A stretch of 59,092 nt of DNA, taken from positions 1 to 59,092 of the forward strand of contig NZ_NVPR01000053.1 in the NCBI RefSeq assembly GCF_002551815.1. The letters are read 5' to 3'. Below are positions 1 to 8,999 of this stretch, piece by piece. The notes beneath the pieces were generated by a model. The model was not told the DNA's origin, made no database searches, and saw nothing but the letters and a program-made list of their open reading frames with translations. The translations under genes and the position numbers were made by a program. Source of the stretch: Bacillus sp. AFS098217 (lineage in GTDB: Bacteria; Bacillota; Bacilli; Bacillales; Bacillaceae_G). The stretch's first letter is position 1. Each line of letters opens with the position of its first letter.

Positions 1-165
1 CATTATCCTTTTGATGTTGCAATAGGGGCTTTAATAGGATGTGTTTCAGCGTTATTTTCGTATTGGTTAGTACCGAAATTTTCTTTTATCAAGCAATTGC
101 TTACTCTATATGAAAGAGTAGAGAAACATGTTTTACCATCCAAAAACAAATCAAAGGGATTTTGA
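1..165 (+). CDS. PAP2-family phosphatase (BcrC-like), C-terminal end only
   Basis: The first 54 codons visible are the tail of a gene that begins before the window. The fragment opens with HYPFD, which fits the last PAP2 phosphatase motif (His-x3-Asp), followed by a hydrophobic helix and a basic tail ending NKSKGF. In Bacillus, membrane phosphatases of this size and ending are usually undecaprenyl-diphosphate phosphatases of the BcrC type, which recycle the cell-wall lipid carrier and can give bacitracin resistance. Only one motif is visible, so the exact substrate is inferred. The stop codon is at 163-165. Confidence 0.7.
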   Translation, partial: HYPFDVAIGALIGCVSALFSYWLVPKFSFIKQLLTLYERVEKHVLPSKNKSKGF

Positions 166-289
166 GTATACAAGTATAAAAGTTAGCGTGAAAGATACAG
201 ATGCTGACGACGTATATATGGAATGTATTCATGTTGCAGCTATTGCTGAACAAATTAAAGAGCAACAACGAATGAAGAAGGCTTCTTAA
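128..289 (+). CDS. Possible 53-residue hypothetical protein overlapping the PAP2 gene end
   Basis: An ATG at 128 opens a 53-codon frame (starts MFYHPKTNQRDF, ends EQQRMKKAS) that overlaps the last 38 bases of the PAP2 gene in another frame. The composition is protein-like (acidic middle, basic end), and it is followed by a terminator at 372-416. The ribosome site is weak (GAAAGAGTAGAGA). I do not recognise a family. It could be real and translationally coupled, or chance. Confidence 0.3.
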   Translation: MFYHPKTNQRDFEYTSIKVSVKDTDADDVYMECIHVAAIAEQIKEQQRMKKAS

Positions 290-371
290 TTTTGTGTGTT
301 TGTGGATGTGATAAGCGCCCAGGTTTTAGGCAGTGTTGCGGTTCTCTTTCGTTGCAAAGTAAACGTCAAGT

Positions 372-416
372 AACTCCAAAATATACAATAAAAGTTGATT
401 TTGGAGTTATTTTTTG
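372..416 (+). terminator. Rho-independent terminator
   Basis: The arm AACTCCAAAAT at 372-382 pairs perfectly with ATTTTGGAGTT at 398-408 and is followed by a T run. It ends the PAP2 transcript. The remainder of the gap at 290-626 holds no gene I can support. Confidence 0.8.
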
Positions 417-552
417 TTTGCTTAACTTTTTTTCGGCACTCTACAGCTAGATGGTATTACTGACACGTACAAGTTATCAACAATCTTTATGTTGAAAGAA
501 TCTTAGCGTATACTAAGACAGTTTCTAAAAGTGAAATCTCATCTTTGCTACT

Positions 553-591
553 GTAAAAAAACAACTAGCCCCACACAAGAGGTGCTAGTTG
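553..591 (-). terminator. Terminator of the MOSC gene
   Basis: Read on the minus strand, AACTAGC...GCTAGTT (584-590 with 563-569) is followed by seven T residues. It lies just after the end of the minus-strand MOSC gene. Confidence 0.75.
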
Positions 592-626
592 ACGTAAAAT
601 TTGTTATTGGAAGTGCATGTGTTGAA

Positions 627-1301
627 TTATCCCCATCCAGCTTTCTTTCCTGAACGGAATTGTTCTTGTATAGCTACACGCATGCTTTCAGATAGTTCCT
701 GAACCTGTAAAACTTGCTCAACCTTTTCAGGATTAAATCGGTCATGAAATTTAACATCATTAACTAAGGCAACTGAAACTTTTTGTGGATGAGGTTCAAG
801 CAGGATCAATGGGTCATTTTTAGATACCATTCCCTCTTTGAGAACTCTGAAAAGAAAACCTGTATAGTCTGTTTCCCGCACTGTTACAATTAATTTAGGC
901 ATTTCGTATTTTGCTGCAAGTTTATAACATGGATTACGGGGTTCAGATACTTGGATGATGGCTTCTCCAAACGAGAAAATATCGCCGATATTAGCCTTTT
1001 CTTCTGTTAGTCCCGCAACAGTGAGATTTTCGCCGAAAAGAGCGACATCTACCAGGTTTTTGAACATAGGTCTCCAATAATCATAGTAGTCATGCGGATA
1101 TAAGCACAATGCCTTATTCTCTCCACCATGATACTCATATGCTTGTTCATCACAAACTAACCCAACCTTGTTTAGAAAGACAGAGCCCTCTATCCGTTGC
1201 TTCTTAATGGCTGATTGATATACTTTTTTACCGTAAGTATAGGTATCAATCTTGCCTGCGTTTAACGATGTTACTGTATATTGTTCGTTGCTCACCTTCA
1301 C
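627..1301 (-). CDS. yflK: MOSC domain protein, YflK-like
   Basis: The protein has 224 residues, the usual length for YiiM/YflK-type MOSC proteins. MOSC domains relate to molybdenum cofactor sulfurases and carry sulfur on a conserved cysteine. Here PRNPCYKL around Cys125 matches that site, and EYHGGENKA near residue 57 and FGENLTVAGL near residue 89 are typical of the family. The start is a GTG with AGGGGG about 7 bases upstream. It stands alone between converging genes with its own terminator. The family often makes N-hydroxylated bases or xenobiotics harmless, but the role here is inferred. Confidence 0.85.
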   Translation of the reverse strand: MKVSNEQYTVTSLNAGKIDTYTYGKKVYQSAIKKQRIEGSVFLNKVGLVCDEQAYEYHGGENKALCLYPHDYYDYWRPMFKNLVDVALFGENLTVAGLTEEKANIGDIFSFGEAIIQVSEPRNPCYKLAAKYEMPKLIVTVRETDYTGFLFRVLKEGMVSKNDPLILLEPHPQKVSVALVNDVKFHDRFNPEKVEQVLQVQELSESMRVAIQEQFRSGKKAGWG

Positions 1302-1469
1302 AACCCCCTGTTTTCTTAAATTATATCATGTAAGAAACAGTTAAAAGCCTTGTATAGTTTATACAAGATGAGTTAACATAACACAACATTATCGGAATTT
1401 GTTTAAAAAATATACACTCAATAATATGGTATAATGTGGATATTAAATCTTTTTGAAAGAGGGATCATA

Positions 1470-1757
1470 ATGATAAAGAGAGGACTCATTTCAGGAATAC
1501 TTCTATTACTTATCGTATCTGTAGAATCTTATTTTAGTCGGGATTGGAGTCACATTTATTATGTATGTGGAACTTTTGGGTTAATTAGCATTGGGTTAGC
1601 TTTAGCTTACTTCATTGATAGCTTAATTTTAGGTAATAAAGGAACCCTATTTTCAAAAAAGGAAAAGCGTAAAATTGGCCGTATCGACCAATCAAAAGGT
1701 TTTTTAATAATGGCTATTCCAAATCTTATAGCAGCACTAGTTTACATCGTCATTTAA
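1470..1757 (+). CDS. DUF5316 small membrane protein
   Basis: The protein has 95 residues with about three hydrophobic segments: residues 4-18, 31-48 and a C-terminal 80-95. A basic linker (SKKEKRKIGRIDQSKG) lies before the last one. This matches the DUF5316 family of small Bacillus membrane proteins of unknown function. I chose the ATG at 1470 because GAAAGAGGG lies at the right distance; an upstream in-frame ATG at 1434 has no ribosome site. The gene is monocistronic. Confidence 0.7.
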   Translation: MIKRGLISGILLLLIVSVESYFSRDWSHIYYVCGTFGLISIGLALAYFIDSLILGNKGTLFSKKEKRKIGRIDQSKGFLIMAIPNLIAALVYIVI

Positions 1758-1897
1758 TGTATAGCGTATACCAAACTAGTTAACATAATATAAAAAATTA
1801 AATAGCGGGAAAATATTTCAAAATCAAGTAATGTTGGATGTCAATCAAATGCATGAATTCCAAAGGAGTTCCTTGTGAGATAGGGTGATAAATCGAT

Positions 1898-2533
1898 ATG
1901 AGCTACCTTATTGCTTTGGTACTTGCTGTTTTATTAGCTTTTTCATATAAAATTGTTGATATTACAGTTGGTGTTATTATTGGAAGAACGTTGTACCGAA
2001 AGATAGAAAATGAAATTATTTATATATGGGGAACACTGCTGACAGTAATTATTTATTTTTATGAAGATAATTATGTATTCCGTTTACCAATTCACTACGA
2101 ACCAATTGTTCTATTAATCTTGATTGCCGCAATAACGAATATTTTCATTTCACGATACTCAGGGTATAAGCCGAGCGGGAAAAAGAACATCTTAAACTTT
2201 GTAATTATGTATCCTATTTTTGAAGAAGTAATTTTCAGAGGGATGATTATACCAATGCTTAATAATTCATTCCCAATATACCCTCTTTATGAAATATTTT
2301 ACATACCAGTTACGGTACAGATCCTAATATCTTCCTTTCTATTCGCTGTAGCTCATTTACAATATTACAGCTTTAATCAGACTAGCATAAAATTTATGCT
2401 GTTCGCATTTTTCGGGGGAATCATATTTGGTATGATTACGGATTACTCACTGTCAATTGTTTTTTCAATATTTTTGCATGTGGAGTTTAATTTACTTTCA
2501 GTATATTACTCAAAAAAGAGTACAGCAAATTAA
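1898..2533 (+). CDS. CPBP family intramembrane metalloprotease
   Basis: The protein has 211 residues, mostly hydrophobic, with about six membrane segments. It carries the CAAX-protease/bacteriocin-processing (Abi) signature: EEVIFR with Glu109, Glu110 and Arg114, then FAVAHLQ with His153, then HVEFN with His194 and Asn198. These are the expected catalytic and metal-binding positions, so it should be an active intramembrane endopeptidase. AGGGTGAT precedes the ATG. The substrate is unknown; bacteriocin immunity is one known role of the family, but no bacteriocin gene is adjacent. Confidence 0.85.
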   Translation: MSYLIALVLAVLLAFSYKIVDITVGVIIGRTLYRKIENEIIYIWGTLLTVIIYFYEDNYVFRLPIHYEPIVLLILIAAITNIFISRYSGYKPSGKKNILNFVIMYPIFEEVIFRGMIIPMLNNSFPIYPLYEIFYIPVTVQILISSFLFAVAHLQYYSFNQTSIKFMLFAFFGGIIFGMITDYSLSIVFSIFLHVEFNLLSVYYSKKSTAN

Positions 2534-2581
2534 TAAATAAGTTATAAATATAAGTTACCAATAAAGAAAGGGAAAAGCATA

Positions 2582-3040
2582 ATGATACAGAGCATATATG
2601 AAATTCATTTACATGTAAGAGATTTAGAAAAGGCGATAGATTTCTATCAAAATAAGTTAGGGTTAGCATTAGCAAGGAAACTACCCAAAAGAAAAGTGGC
2701 TTTCTTTTGGGTAGGAGAAAGTAAAAAGCAAATGCTTGGACTATGGGAAGTACATAATATTGAAGATTTTGAGATGAAACACTTTGCTTTTGGTGTAGAC
2801 TTAGAATCTCTAAAGACTTCTAAATTGTGGTTAGAGAGTCGTGGAATAGAAGTGGTAGGAAGCCAGGGAAAAGGAAATCAAGAGCCAATTGTCCAAAGAT
2901 GGATGCCTGCTGCAAGTGTATACTTTCTGGATTGTGATGGAAATAAATTAGAGTTTATTTCTATGTTACATGATAATCCAGATGAATTAGAATATGCATC
3001 CTATTTAAGTGAATGGGATGCGGAACACCAAGAAAAATGA
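2582..3040 (+). CDS. VOC family protein (glyoxalase/bleomycin-resistance fold)
   Basis: The protein has 152 residues. It begins MIQSIYEIHLHVRDLEKAIDFY, the classic first beta-alpha unit of the vicinal oxygen chelate fold, with FYQNKLGL next and a second unit ending FLDCDGNKLEFI near residues 115-126. The metal-binding positions His9 and Glu124 appear present. It follows the CPBP gene by 48 bases with its own AAAGGGAAA ribosome site, so the two may be co-transcribed. The substrate cannot be predicted. Confidence 0.8.
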   Translation: MIQSIYEIHLHVRDLEKAIDFYQNKLGLALARKLPKRKVAFFWVGESKKQMLGLWEVHNIEDFEMKHFAFGVDLESLKTSKLWLESRGIEVVGSQGKGNQEPIVQRWMPAASVYFLDCDGNKLEFISMLHDNPDELEYASYLSEWDAEHQEK

Positions 3041-3062
3041 ATGAAGTTGTATCTATAAAACG

Positions 3063-3113
3063 AAAAAAACGTTATTCTTTTTGTAAAATATATAGAAAGG
3101 ATTACGTTTTTTT
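3063..3113 (+). terminator. Terminator after the VOC gene
   Basis: An A-rich arm ending AACGTTATTCTTT pairs with AAAGGATTACGTT followed by seven T residues, with two mismatches. It closes the last ordinary gene before the island. Confidence 0.65.
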
Positions 3114-3152
3114 ACTTTTGTTCTTGTTTTAAAATATTAATTATTTAATCAT

Positions 3153-3300
3153 AACCACCCTTCCAAAGGGTGGTTTGCACAAAGGCTATAAGCTATACTA
3201 CTGGCCAGCGTCTAAAGGCGCTGGCTTTTATCTTCATTCAAGCCTCTATTGTCTTTGCCACTTTTGCCACTCCTGAAGGGTTCCCAACAACATGGCTGCA
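3153..3300 (-). mobile_element. IS200/IS605-like end with transposase tail remnant
   Basis: Two strong hairpins stand side by side: AACCACCCTT/AAGGGTGGTT (3153-3175) and GCCAGCG/CGCTGGC (3204-3225). Paired subterminal hairpins of this kind are typical of IS200/IS605 ends. On the minus strand a frame ending NPSGVAKVAKTIEA stops at 3240-3238, in the place where a transposase or TnpB C-terminus would lie. No other part of an element remains. The identification is inferred from the architecture; the match to a named IS is not shown. Confidence 0.4.
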
Positions 3301-3304
3301 CCCC

Positions 3305-3380
3305 TTTTTGAATATTAGTAATACTTACTTACAAATTAAAATCTTTAATTTTATTTAATTATAATTTATAAGTATACTTA
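3305..3380 (+). promoter_or_regulatory. Island operator/promoter element, type A, copy 1
   Basis: The dyad AAATTAAAATCTTTAATTT (3333-3351) has a T-N11-A core as expected for LysR regulators. It is preceded by TTAGTAATACTTACTT and followed by a -10-like TATACT. The same block stands in front of other island genes. It lies 76 bases before the acyl-CoA ligase start and is the probable activator-dependent promoter of the ligase-dioxygenase-MFS operon. Confidence 0.7.
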
Positions 3381-3455
3381 ACGTAACAATATTTTGAATA
3401 TTCACAATAGTTACCATTCTAACACTTTCATATGAATAAAGGAGGGAATCATTTA

Positions 3456-4970
3456 ATGAGTTATAATTTAGACGAAAATCTGAAAAGAAGTGCAAGTAAT
3501 TTCCCAGATAGTATCGCTTATATCTATAGAGATAAAAGTGTTACTTATAAAGAACTAAACCAGCAGGTAGATCGATTGGCTGCTGGTTTGTCTGCCCGAG
3601 GAATCGGGAAGGGAGATGGAGTGGCTCTTTTATTAGGAAATAGCCCTGAATTTCTTATTACGTACTACGGCATTTTACGACTAGGTGCATTTGTTGTTCC
3701 GATGAATCCTTTGTATACCAAAGAGGAAATCAACTACATTTTAGACGATAGTCAAGCTAAAGCAGTTATTGCGCATATATCCGTAGAGCCAAGGCTGTCA
3801 GAAATAAAGGAACAATTGGAAAATCTAAAGCTAGTCATTTATACAGATGCCGAGGATCAGGAATCGGCATGGGAGCATCTGATGGAAACAAGTAATAATG
3901 TTTGTTCGAGCACTTTCATTGATCAGGAAGACCTTGCAGTCATTTTATACACATCAGGAACAACAGGGAAACCAAAGGGTGCGATGTTATCGCATCGGAA
4001 TTTGGCTTCGAATGCAGATTCCATTTCAGAATTAATTGAACTCCATGATAAAGATTGTGTAGTAGCTGTTCTACCAATGTTTCATGTTTTCTGTATGACT
4101 ATAAGTTTGAATGGGCCAATTGCTTGCGGGGCAACTGTCCTGATCCTACCTAAATTCAGCCCTCTTGATGTGGTCCGTACCATTCGAGAAAAAAAGGCAA
4201 CAGTGTTTGCTGGAGTTCCTACGATGTACAATTTTATCTTTCAATCGCCTGAATCTACTGCGGAAGATTTCTCATCCATTCGCGTGTGTATCTCAGGAGG
4301 TGCTTCGATTCCAGTCGAGCTGCTACAAAAATTTGAAAACAAGTACAACGTTTTTATTTTGGAAGGGTATGGACTTTCAGAAACTTCGCCTCTCGTTGCT
4401 ATTAACCCTTTAAAGGGAACTCGCAAGCCAGGCTCTATCGGTTTAGATATACCAGGCGTCAAGAGCAAAGTTGTCAATGAGGATGGAATAGAAGTGCCGA
4501 GAGGAGAAGTCGGAGAATTAGTAGTTCAAGGGCCAAATGTAATGAATGGATACTTAGGAATGCCAGAAGCTACATTAGCTGCCTTTATAGATGGATGGTT
4601 TTACACTGGTGATTTAGCAACGATGGATGAAGAAGGATACATCTATATCGTTGATCGAAAGAAGGACATGATTCTTGTTGGTGGATACAATGTATATCCT
4701 CGTGAAGTGGAGGAAGTTCTGTATCAACATCCTGCTGTTGTAGAGGCAGCCGTAATCGGAGTTTCTGATGGAGAATACGGAGAAAACGTAAAAGCTTATG
4801 TCGTAGTCAATGATGAGCAGATCACCATGAATGACATTATCCGATTTTGTCAGGATAAGCTGGTGAAGTACAAGCTTCCTAGACATGTGGAATTTTCTGA
4901 AGAGTTACCTAAGAACTCAACAGGGAAAATTTTGCGCAGAGAGTTAAGACAATTGATTGAAGTTAAGTGA
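3456..4970 (+). CDS. Acyl-CoA ligase (AMP-forming, long-chain type)
   Basis: The protein has 504 residues, within the usual range for class I adenylate-forming acyl-CoA synthetases. It activates a carboxylic acid as an acyl-adenylate and then an acyl-CoA. All core motifs are present: the P-loop YTSGTTGKPKG (165-175), GYGLSET (304-310), YTGDL with Asp386, DRKKDMI after it, and the catalytic lysine in NSTGKILRRE (Lys491). The ATG at 3456 is preceded by AAAGGAGGG; an upstream in-frame ATG overlaps that site. It is the first gene of a three-gene operon with a 2OG dioxygenase and an MFS transporter. The sequence fits fatty or aryl acids, but the real substrate is unknown. A decayed copy lies at 11296-11592. 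Confidence 0.9.
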   Translation: MSYNLDENLKRSASNFPDSIAYIYRDKSVTYKELNQQVDRLAAGLSARGIGKGDGVALLLGNSPEFLITYYGILRLGAFVVPMNPLYTKEEINYILDDSQAKAVIAHISVEPRLSEIKEQLENLKLVIYTDAEDQESAWEHLMETSNNVCSSTFIDQEDLAVILYTSGTTGKPKGAMLSHRNLASNADSISELIELHDKDCVVAVLPMFHVFCMTISLNGPIACGATVLILPKFSPLDVVRTIREKKATVFAGVPTMYNFIFQSPESTAEDFSSIRVCISGGASIPVELLQKFENKYNVFILEGYGLSETSPLVAINPLKGTRKPGSIGLDIPGVKSKVVNEDGIEVPRGEVGELVVQGPNVMNGYLGMPEATLAAFIDGWFYTGDLATMDEEGYIYIVDRKKDMILVGGYNVYPREVEEVLYQHPAVVEAAVIGVSDGEYGENVKAYVVVNDEQITMNDIIRFCQDKLVKYKLPRHVEFSEELPKNSTGKILRRELRQLIEVK

Positions 4971-5007
4971 GAAATTAACTAACCATATTATTGAAGGAGG
5001 CTTATTT

Positions 5008-6063
5008 ATGTCGTCCATTTTAAAGGAAAAAGTTCAAGGACCAGTAGCGTGGAAAGGTATTGATCTAGCTAAAGATGATTCATGGGTTTATTATTTGTCC
5101 GAGAAAATAATCGCATCACTTGAAAGCGCTTTAATTCATGTTAAACAAAAGGGTTTAAAAGCACCTAATTTTAACAAGGAGGACTTCCTGATTCCGGATC
5201 TCTCTAACGAAATTGCGTACTTTGTGGAAGAACTAGAGAATGGGAGGGGGTTCCTATTAATTCGTGGATTACCAATGGAAAGGTATACAGATGAAGAAGC
5301 GAGCATCATTTATTGGGGACTCGGACTTCACATGGGTATTCCGGTATCGCAAAACGCAAATGGTGACCTTTTAGGGCACGTCATTGATCAAGGTCTTAGC
5401 TTAGAAAATTCAAATGTACGCGGTTACCAAACGAAATTGCATCTTCCTTTTCACGCAGATGGATCTGATGTCGTCGGATTATTAAGCCTTCGAAAAGGGA
5501 AAACTGGGGGATTCAGTAGTATCATAAGTTCAATGGCTGTTTATAATGAAATTTTGGAGAAATACCCAGAGTATCTTGGAATTCTCTGTCGTCCATTCAA
5601 CTTTGATCGCCGGGGTGAGGAGGCGCCAGGTGAATCGCCAGTATTTACATCACCAATTTTTAGTTACTATGATGGTAAATTGAGCTGCAGATATGTCCGT
5701 ACATTTATAGAATCAGCACAAGCGAAAACAGGTATCCATTTGTCAAAAGTTGAAATTGAAGCGTTAGACATACTAGATTCCATCCTTCATGATGAAAATA
5801 TGCATTATAATATGATGTTAGAAGAAGGCGATATGCAATTCGTCAATAATTATACAGTTCTTCATTCACGCACTCAATACGAAGACTATGAAGAACCAGA
5901 ACGCAAACGCCATTTATTAAGATTGTGGCTCACGATGCCAAATGGCCGAGAAATTGCACACGATTTCGCGATGTTTATTGATGAGAAAACAGGTAAAGCG
6001 GGTCGTGGTGGTATTCCCGTCCGTGGAAAAACATCTGGTGGTATTATAGAAAACTTGAAGTAA
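5008..6063 (+). CDS. TauD/clavaminate-synthase-like Fe(II)/2OG dioxygenase, paralogue 1
   Basis: The 351-residue protein belongs to the TauD/TfdA group of 2-oxoglutarate-dependent oxygenases, which hydroxylate or cleave substrates with O2. The iron triad is visible as His149-x-Asp151 (HADGSD) and His286 (TVLHSRTQYED); an arginine in KRHLLRLWL (Arg301 or Arg305) should bind 2-oxoglutarate. The start at 5008 has GAAGGAGG 7 bases upstream, 37 bases after the ligase stop, so it is in the same operon. It is very similar to paralogue 3 and less so to paralogue 2. The substrate is unknown; the ligase next door suggests a carboxylic acid or its ester. Confidence 0.85.
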   Translation: MSSILKEKVQGPVAWKGIDLAKDDSWVYYLSEKIIASLESALIHVKQKGLKAPNFNKEDFLIPDLSNEIAYFVEELENGRGFLLIRGLPMERYTDEEASIIYWGLGLHMGIPVSQNANGDLLGHVIDQGLSLENSNVRGYQTKLHLPFHADGSDVVGLLSLRKGKTGGFSSIISSMAVYNEILEKYPEYLGILCRPFNFDRRGEEAPGESPVFTSPIFSYYDGKLSCRYVRTFIESAQAKTGIHLSKVEIEALDILDSILHDENMHYNMMLEEGDMQFVNNYTVLHSRTQYEDYEEPERKRHLLRLWLTMPNGREIAHDFAMFIDEKTGKAGRGGIPVRGKTSGGIIENLK

Positions 6064-6199
6064 TTGGGCTTAAATCCGAAAGACTTACCTTTATAAATCG
6101 TTTCATAAGAACATCAATTGATTCATGTGATAGGGAGCACCTTTTCAGATGTGAGGAAAAGGTTTTCCCTTGATGGTAAAAATAAGGGGGATTTATACG

Positions 6200-7489
6200 T
6201 TGAGCACTCCAAAATATTCTTGGATTATATTATTATTTCTAGTTGCTTCAGGTATGATCAACCAAGTTGATAAAATTGTTATTGGTTTGGTTTCCGTTCC
6301 CCTAATGAAAGAGTTACATTTAAGCCATTCACAATGGGGATTGGTGGGAAGTTCCTTCTTTTGGTTCTTTACCTTTTCCTCTATCATTCTTGGTGGTATG
6401 GCCGATTCCAAAAACACGAAAAAAATGTTAACTTGGATGTCACTTACATGGTTGATTGTTCAATTTCTCACACCTTTTATTTCTAGCCTGTCTTTGCTAG
6501 TGTTTACAAGAATGCTCTTGGGAGCAGGCGAAGGTCCAGCCCCTGCCTTATCAACGGCAATAATGGGGAAATGGTTCCCAAAACATAGACATGGTATAGG
6601 CTTTGGCGCTGTTTTGTTAGGGACAACAGGAGGATCAGCAATTGCTTCACCACTATTAATCTCCTTAATCGATCAATATGGATGGAGATCTGCTTTTATA
6701 GCCATGGGAATTGTTGGACTGATTGTGTTAGTTTTATGGATCATTTTCGGTAAAGAAAGTCCACAAGAAATCGGATTACCTTCATTTCATCAAGAGGAGG
6801 AGCATGCATCAACCCTCTCTAAGGTTTCTTGGCGTCAGTTCCTTCCATATCTTTTGTCTAAAAATTTTATTTTTACCGTTTTGTGTGGCGGCTGTGCCTA
6901 TTGGTTATTGTCCGTTCAAGCGATATGGTTTCCAGCATACTTTACGAAAGTTCAACATTTTAATGGTCAAACATTAAAACTAGCCGTGTCGTTACCTTTT
7001 CTTTTCGCTGCTGTTAGCCAAATTGGATTTTCTATGCTATCAGATCGGATTTATCGAAAAACTGGGGATATTCGTAAAGCACGAATAAATCTTGCCGGTT
7101 CCATGATGGTGCTATCTGCTCTTTGTGTATATCTAGCAAATGCCGTGAATTCAACTGCCATATCTATCTTGTTCTTCACCCTTTCTCCAGGTTTTGCATA
7201 CGTCATTCTTTCACTCGCACCCGCAATATTGATGGACTTTTTTTCTCCCAAAAACATCGGAAAAGCACAAGGAACGTTCATTGCTCTTTCAAGTTCAACA
7301 AGTATTATTGCCCCGCTCGTATTCGGATATTTCATCCAATATGCAGCGACTGAGGCAATGGGATATCGTTATGGGTTTCAAGTAACTTCTTTAGGTATGC
7401 TCGTTTTCGGATTATTATTTTGGATCGTTGTTCGCCCCGCAAAGCAAAGTAACACAGCGATAAAAGCAGAGGAACAAGTGAGTATTTAA
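6200..7489 (+). CDS. MFS transporter, ACS (anion:cation symporter) type, copy 1
   Basis: The 429-residue protein has 12 hydrophobic segments and a central loop after FGKESPQEIGLP (about residues 188-215), as in the ACS family that imports organic anions such as hexuronates or aromatic acids. GMINQVDKI in the first helix and LLGAGEGPAPALSTAI in helix 4 fit that family. I take the TTG at 6200 as start: AAGGGGGA sits just upstream and the paralogue at 12846 starts at the same TTG. It closes the ligase-dioxygenase operon and probably imports the substrate. No clear terminator follows. Confidence 0.8.
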   Translation: MSTPKYSWIILLFLVASGMINQVDKIVIGLVSVPLMKELHLSHSQWGLVGSSFFWFFTFSSIILGGMADSKNTKKMLTWMSLTWLIVQFLTPFISSLSLLVFTRMLLGAGEGPAPALSTAIMGKWFPKHRHGIGFGAVLLGTTGGSAIASPLLISLIDQYGWRSAFIAMGIVGLIVLVLWIIFGKESPQEIGLPSFHQEEEHASTLSKVSWRQFLPYLLSKNFIFTVLCGGCAYWLLSVQAIWFPAYFTKVQHFNGQTLKLAVSLPFLFAAVSQIGFSMLSDRIYRKTGDIRKARINLAGSMMVLSALCVYLANAVNSTAISILFFTLSPGFAYVILSLAPAILMDFFSPKNIGKAQGTFIALSSSTSIIAPLVFGYFIQYAATEAMGYRYGFQVTSLGMLVFGLLFWIVVRPAKQSNTAIKAEEQVSI

Positions 7490-7659
7490 AAGATATACAG
7501 CAAGTAAGGGTACAGTAATAACTTTTAAAAAAAATCTTCTTAGTTAGTGAATATACCAAATTGAGGTAGGGTGATTATAGCCATGTTAATTGATTATTTG
7601 GTCAATGTATCTATTACTTAGTTTTTTGAAAGGGCTAGTTTGTGAGACTGAATGCCAGT

Positions 7660-7730
7660 ATATATTAATACAACTTAATTATAAATTAAAAATAACAATT
7701 TTATTTCATTTATAATTATAAGTATACTAA
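7660..7730 (+). promoter_or_regulatory. Island operator/promoter element, type B, copy 1
   Basis: This is a variant of the repeated island element: TTAATACAACTTAATTATAA, then AAATTAAAAATAAC, then ATTATAAGTATACT. It is closer to the copy before the cupin (15553-15622) than to the type A copies, and the similarity of that pair extends upstream (GTGAATATACCAA at 7541 and 15532). It lies 72 bases before dioxygenase paralogue 2. The rest of the 7490-7801 gap shows nothing else. Confidence 0.6.
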
Positions 7731-7801
7731 AGGAAAGAAAATTCTAAATATTCAGTCATATAAAGTGAAAAAATAACTAAATGAATAAAGGAGGAATATT
7801 T

Positions 7802-8800
7802 ATGTCAGTCATTATAAATGAAAAAATTCAAGGGCGTTCAGCATGGAAAGGCATTGAACTAGCTAAAGATGATTCATGGATTTATTATTTGTCCGATAAA
7901 ACGATTGTTGCACTTGATAAGGCATTATTACATGTTCAGCAAAAGGGATTAAAAGCACCAGATTTTAAAAAGGAGGATTTCCTGATTCCTGATCTCGCTG
8001 ACGAAATCAAATACTTTGTCGACGAAATGGAGAATGGGAGAGGGTTTCTATTGCTTCGCGGATTGCCGATGGAACGGTATACTGACGAAGAAGCAAGCAT
8101 CATTTACTGGGGTCTCGGACTTCACTTGGGACTGCCGATCATCCAAAGTAAAAATGGGGACCTCTTAGGGCATATCAAAAACATAGGTAAAGACTTTAAT
8201 GACAATACAAAAGTAAGAGGTTACCAAACAAATGTGCATCTTGACTATCACACAGATCTTGCTGATGTGGTCGGATTACTATGTCTTCGCAAAGCGAAAT
8301 CTGGTGGTTTAAGCAGTATCGCTAGCGCAATGTCTATCTATAATGAAATTCTGGAGAAGCACCCAGAGTACCTTGAAATTCTTTATCGTCCATTCGCCCA
8401 TGATCTTCGTGGGGAAGAAGCACTAGGTCAATCTCCGGTAGTTCAATCACCAATCTTTAGCTATTACGATGGTAAATTGAGCTGCAGATATATGCGCCAA
8501 TATGTCGAATCAGCACAAACGAAAACAGGTATCTCTTTGTCGAAAGAGGAAATCGAAGCATTTGATTTTATAGATTCCCTTACTCATGATAAAAACTTTC
8601 ATATTGATATGATGATGGAACCAGGTGATATGCAATTCGTTAATAACTATGCTGTTTTTCATTCACGTACATTATTTGAAGATTATGAAGAAGATGACCG
8701 CAAACGTCATTTATTAAGATTGTGGCTCATGATGCCAAATGGCCGAAAAATTGCCCCGGATTTCGAGTTTTATATCGGAGGAGCACCTGTAAATAGATAA
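7802..8800 (+). CDS. TauD/clavaminate-synthase-like Fe(II)/2OG dioxygenase, paralogue 2
   Basis: The 332-residue protein keeps the whole fold of paralogues 1 and 3 but is the most divergent. The metal triad is His150-x-Asp152 and His287 (AVFHSRTLFED), with Arg302/Arg306 for 2-oxoglutarate. Around the first histidine it reads DYHTDLAD where the others read PFHADGSD or PFHPDGSD, and the C-terminus is about 19 residues shorter, lacking the RGGIPVR tail. That suggests a different substrate or a later step. AAAGGAGG precedes the ATG. It has its own type B element and no MFS partner; the esterase follows after 199 bases. Confidence 0.85.
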   Translation: MSVIINEKIQGRSAWKGIELAKDDSWIYYLSDKTIVALDKALLHVQQKGLKAPDFKKEDFLIPDLADEIKYFVDEMENGRGFLLLRGLPMERYTDEEASIIYWGLGLHLGLPIIQSKNGDLLGHIKNIGKDFNDNTKVRGYQTNVHLDYHTDLADVVGLLCLRKAKSGGLSSIASAMSIYNEILEKHPEYLEILYRPFAHDLRGEEALGQSPVVQSPIFSYYDGKLSCRYMRQYVESAQTKTGISLSKEEIEAFDFIDSLTHDKNFHIDMMMEPGDMQFVNNYAVFHSRTLFEDYEEDDRKRHLLRLWLMMPNGRKIAPDFEFYIGGAPVNR

Positions 8801-8999
8801 ACAGCTAGTGGTAAGTAAAATCATCATTCTTTCTTAAATTAAGCGGTATGGTGATTTTGTTCATCGAAATAAGGTGAATAAAATCACCATTTTATGTTTT
8901 TAATGATGAAGTTAATTGAGGGTTTCAGGACTGGAATAAAGGTTTAAGAAATAGCCGAGTTAATTTTAAAATAATAAATGGAAGTGAGGATGATGTTTC

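Noticed and set aside
3170-3358. 62-codon plus-strand frame across the left island border
   Set aside because: It runs through the IS605-like hairpins and the operator dyad, so it is a shadow of non-coding repeats.
7051-7353. Long frames on both strands within the MFS genes (also at 13697-13999)
   Set aside because: They recur in both duplicates only because the MFS sequences are conserved. They have no ribosome sites.
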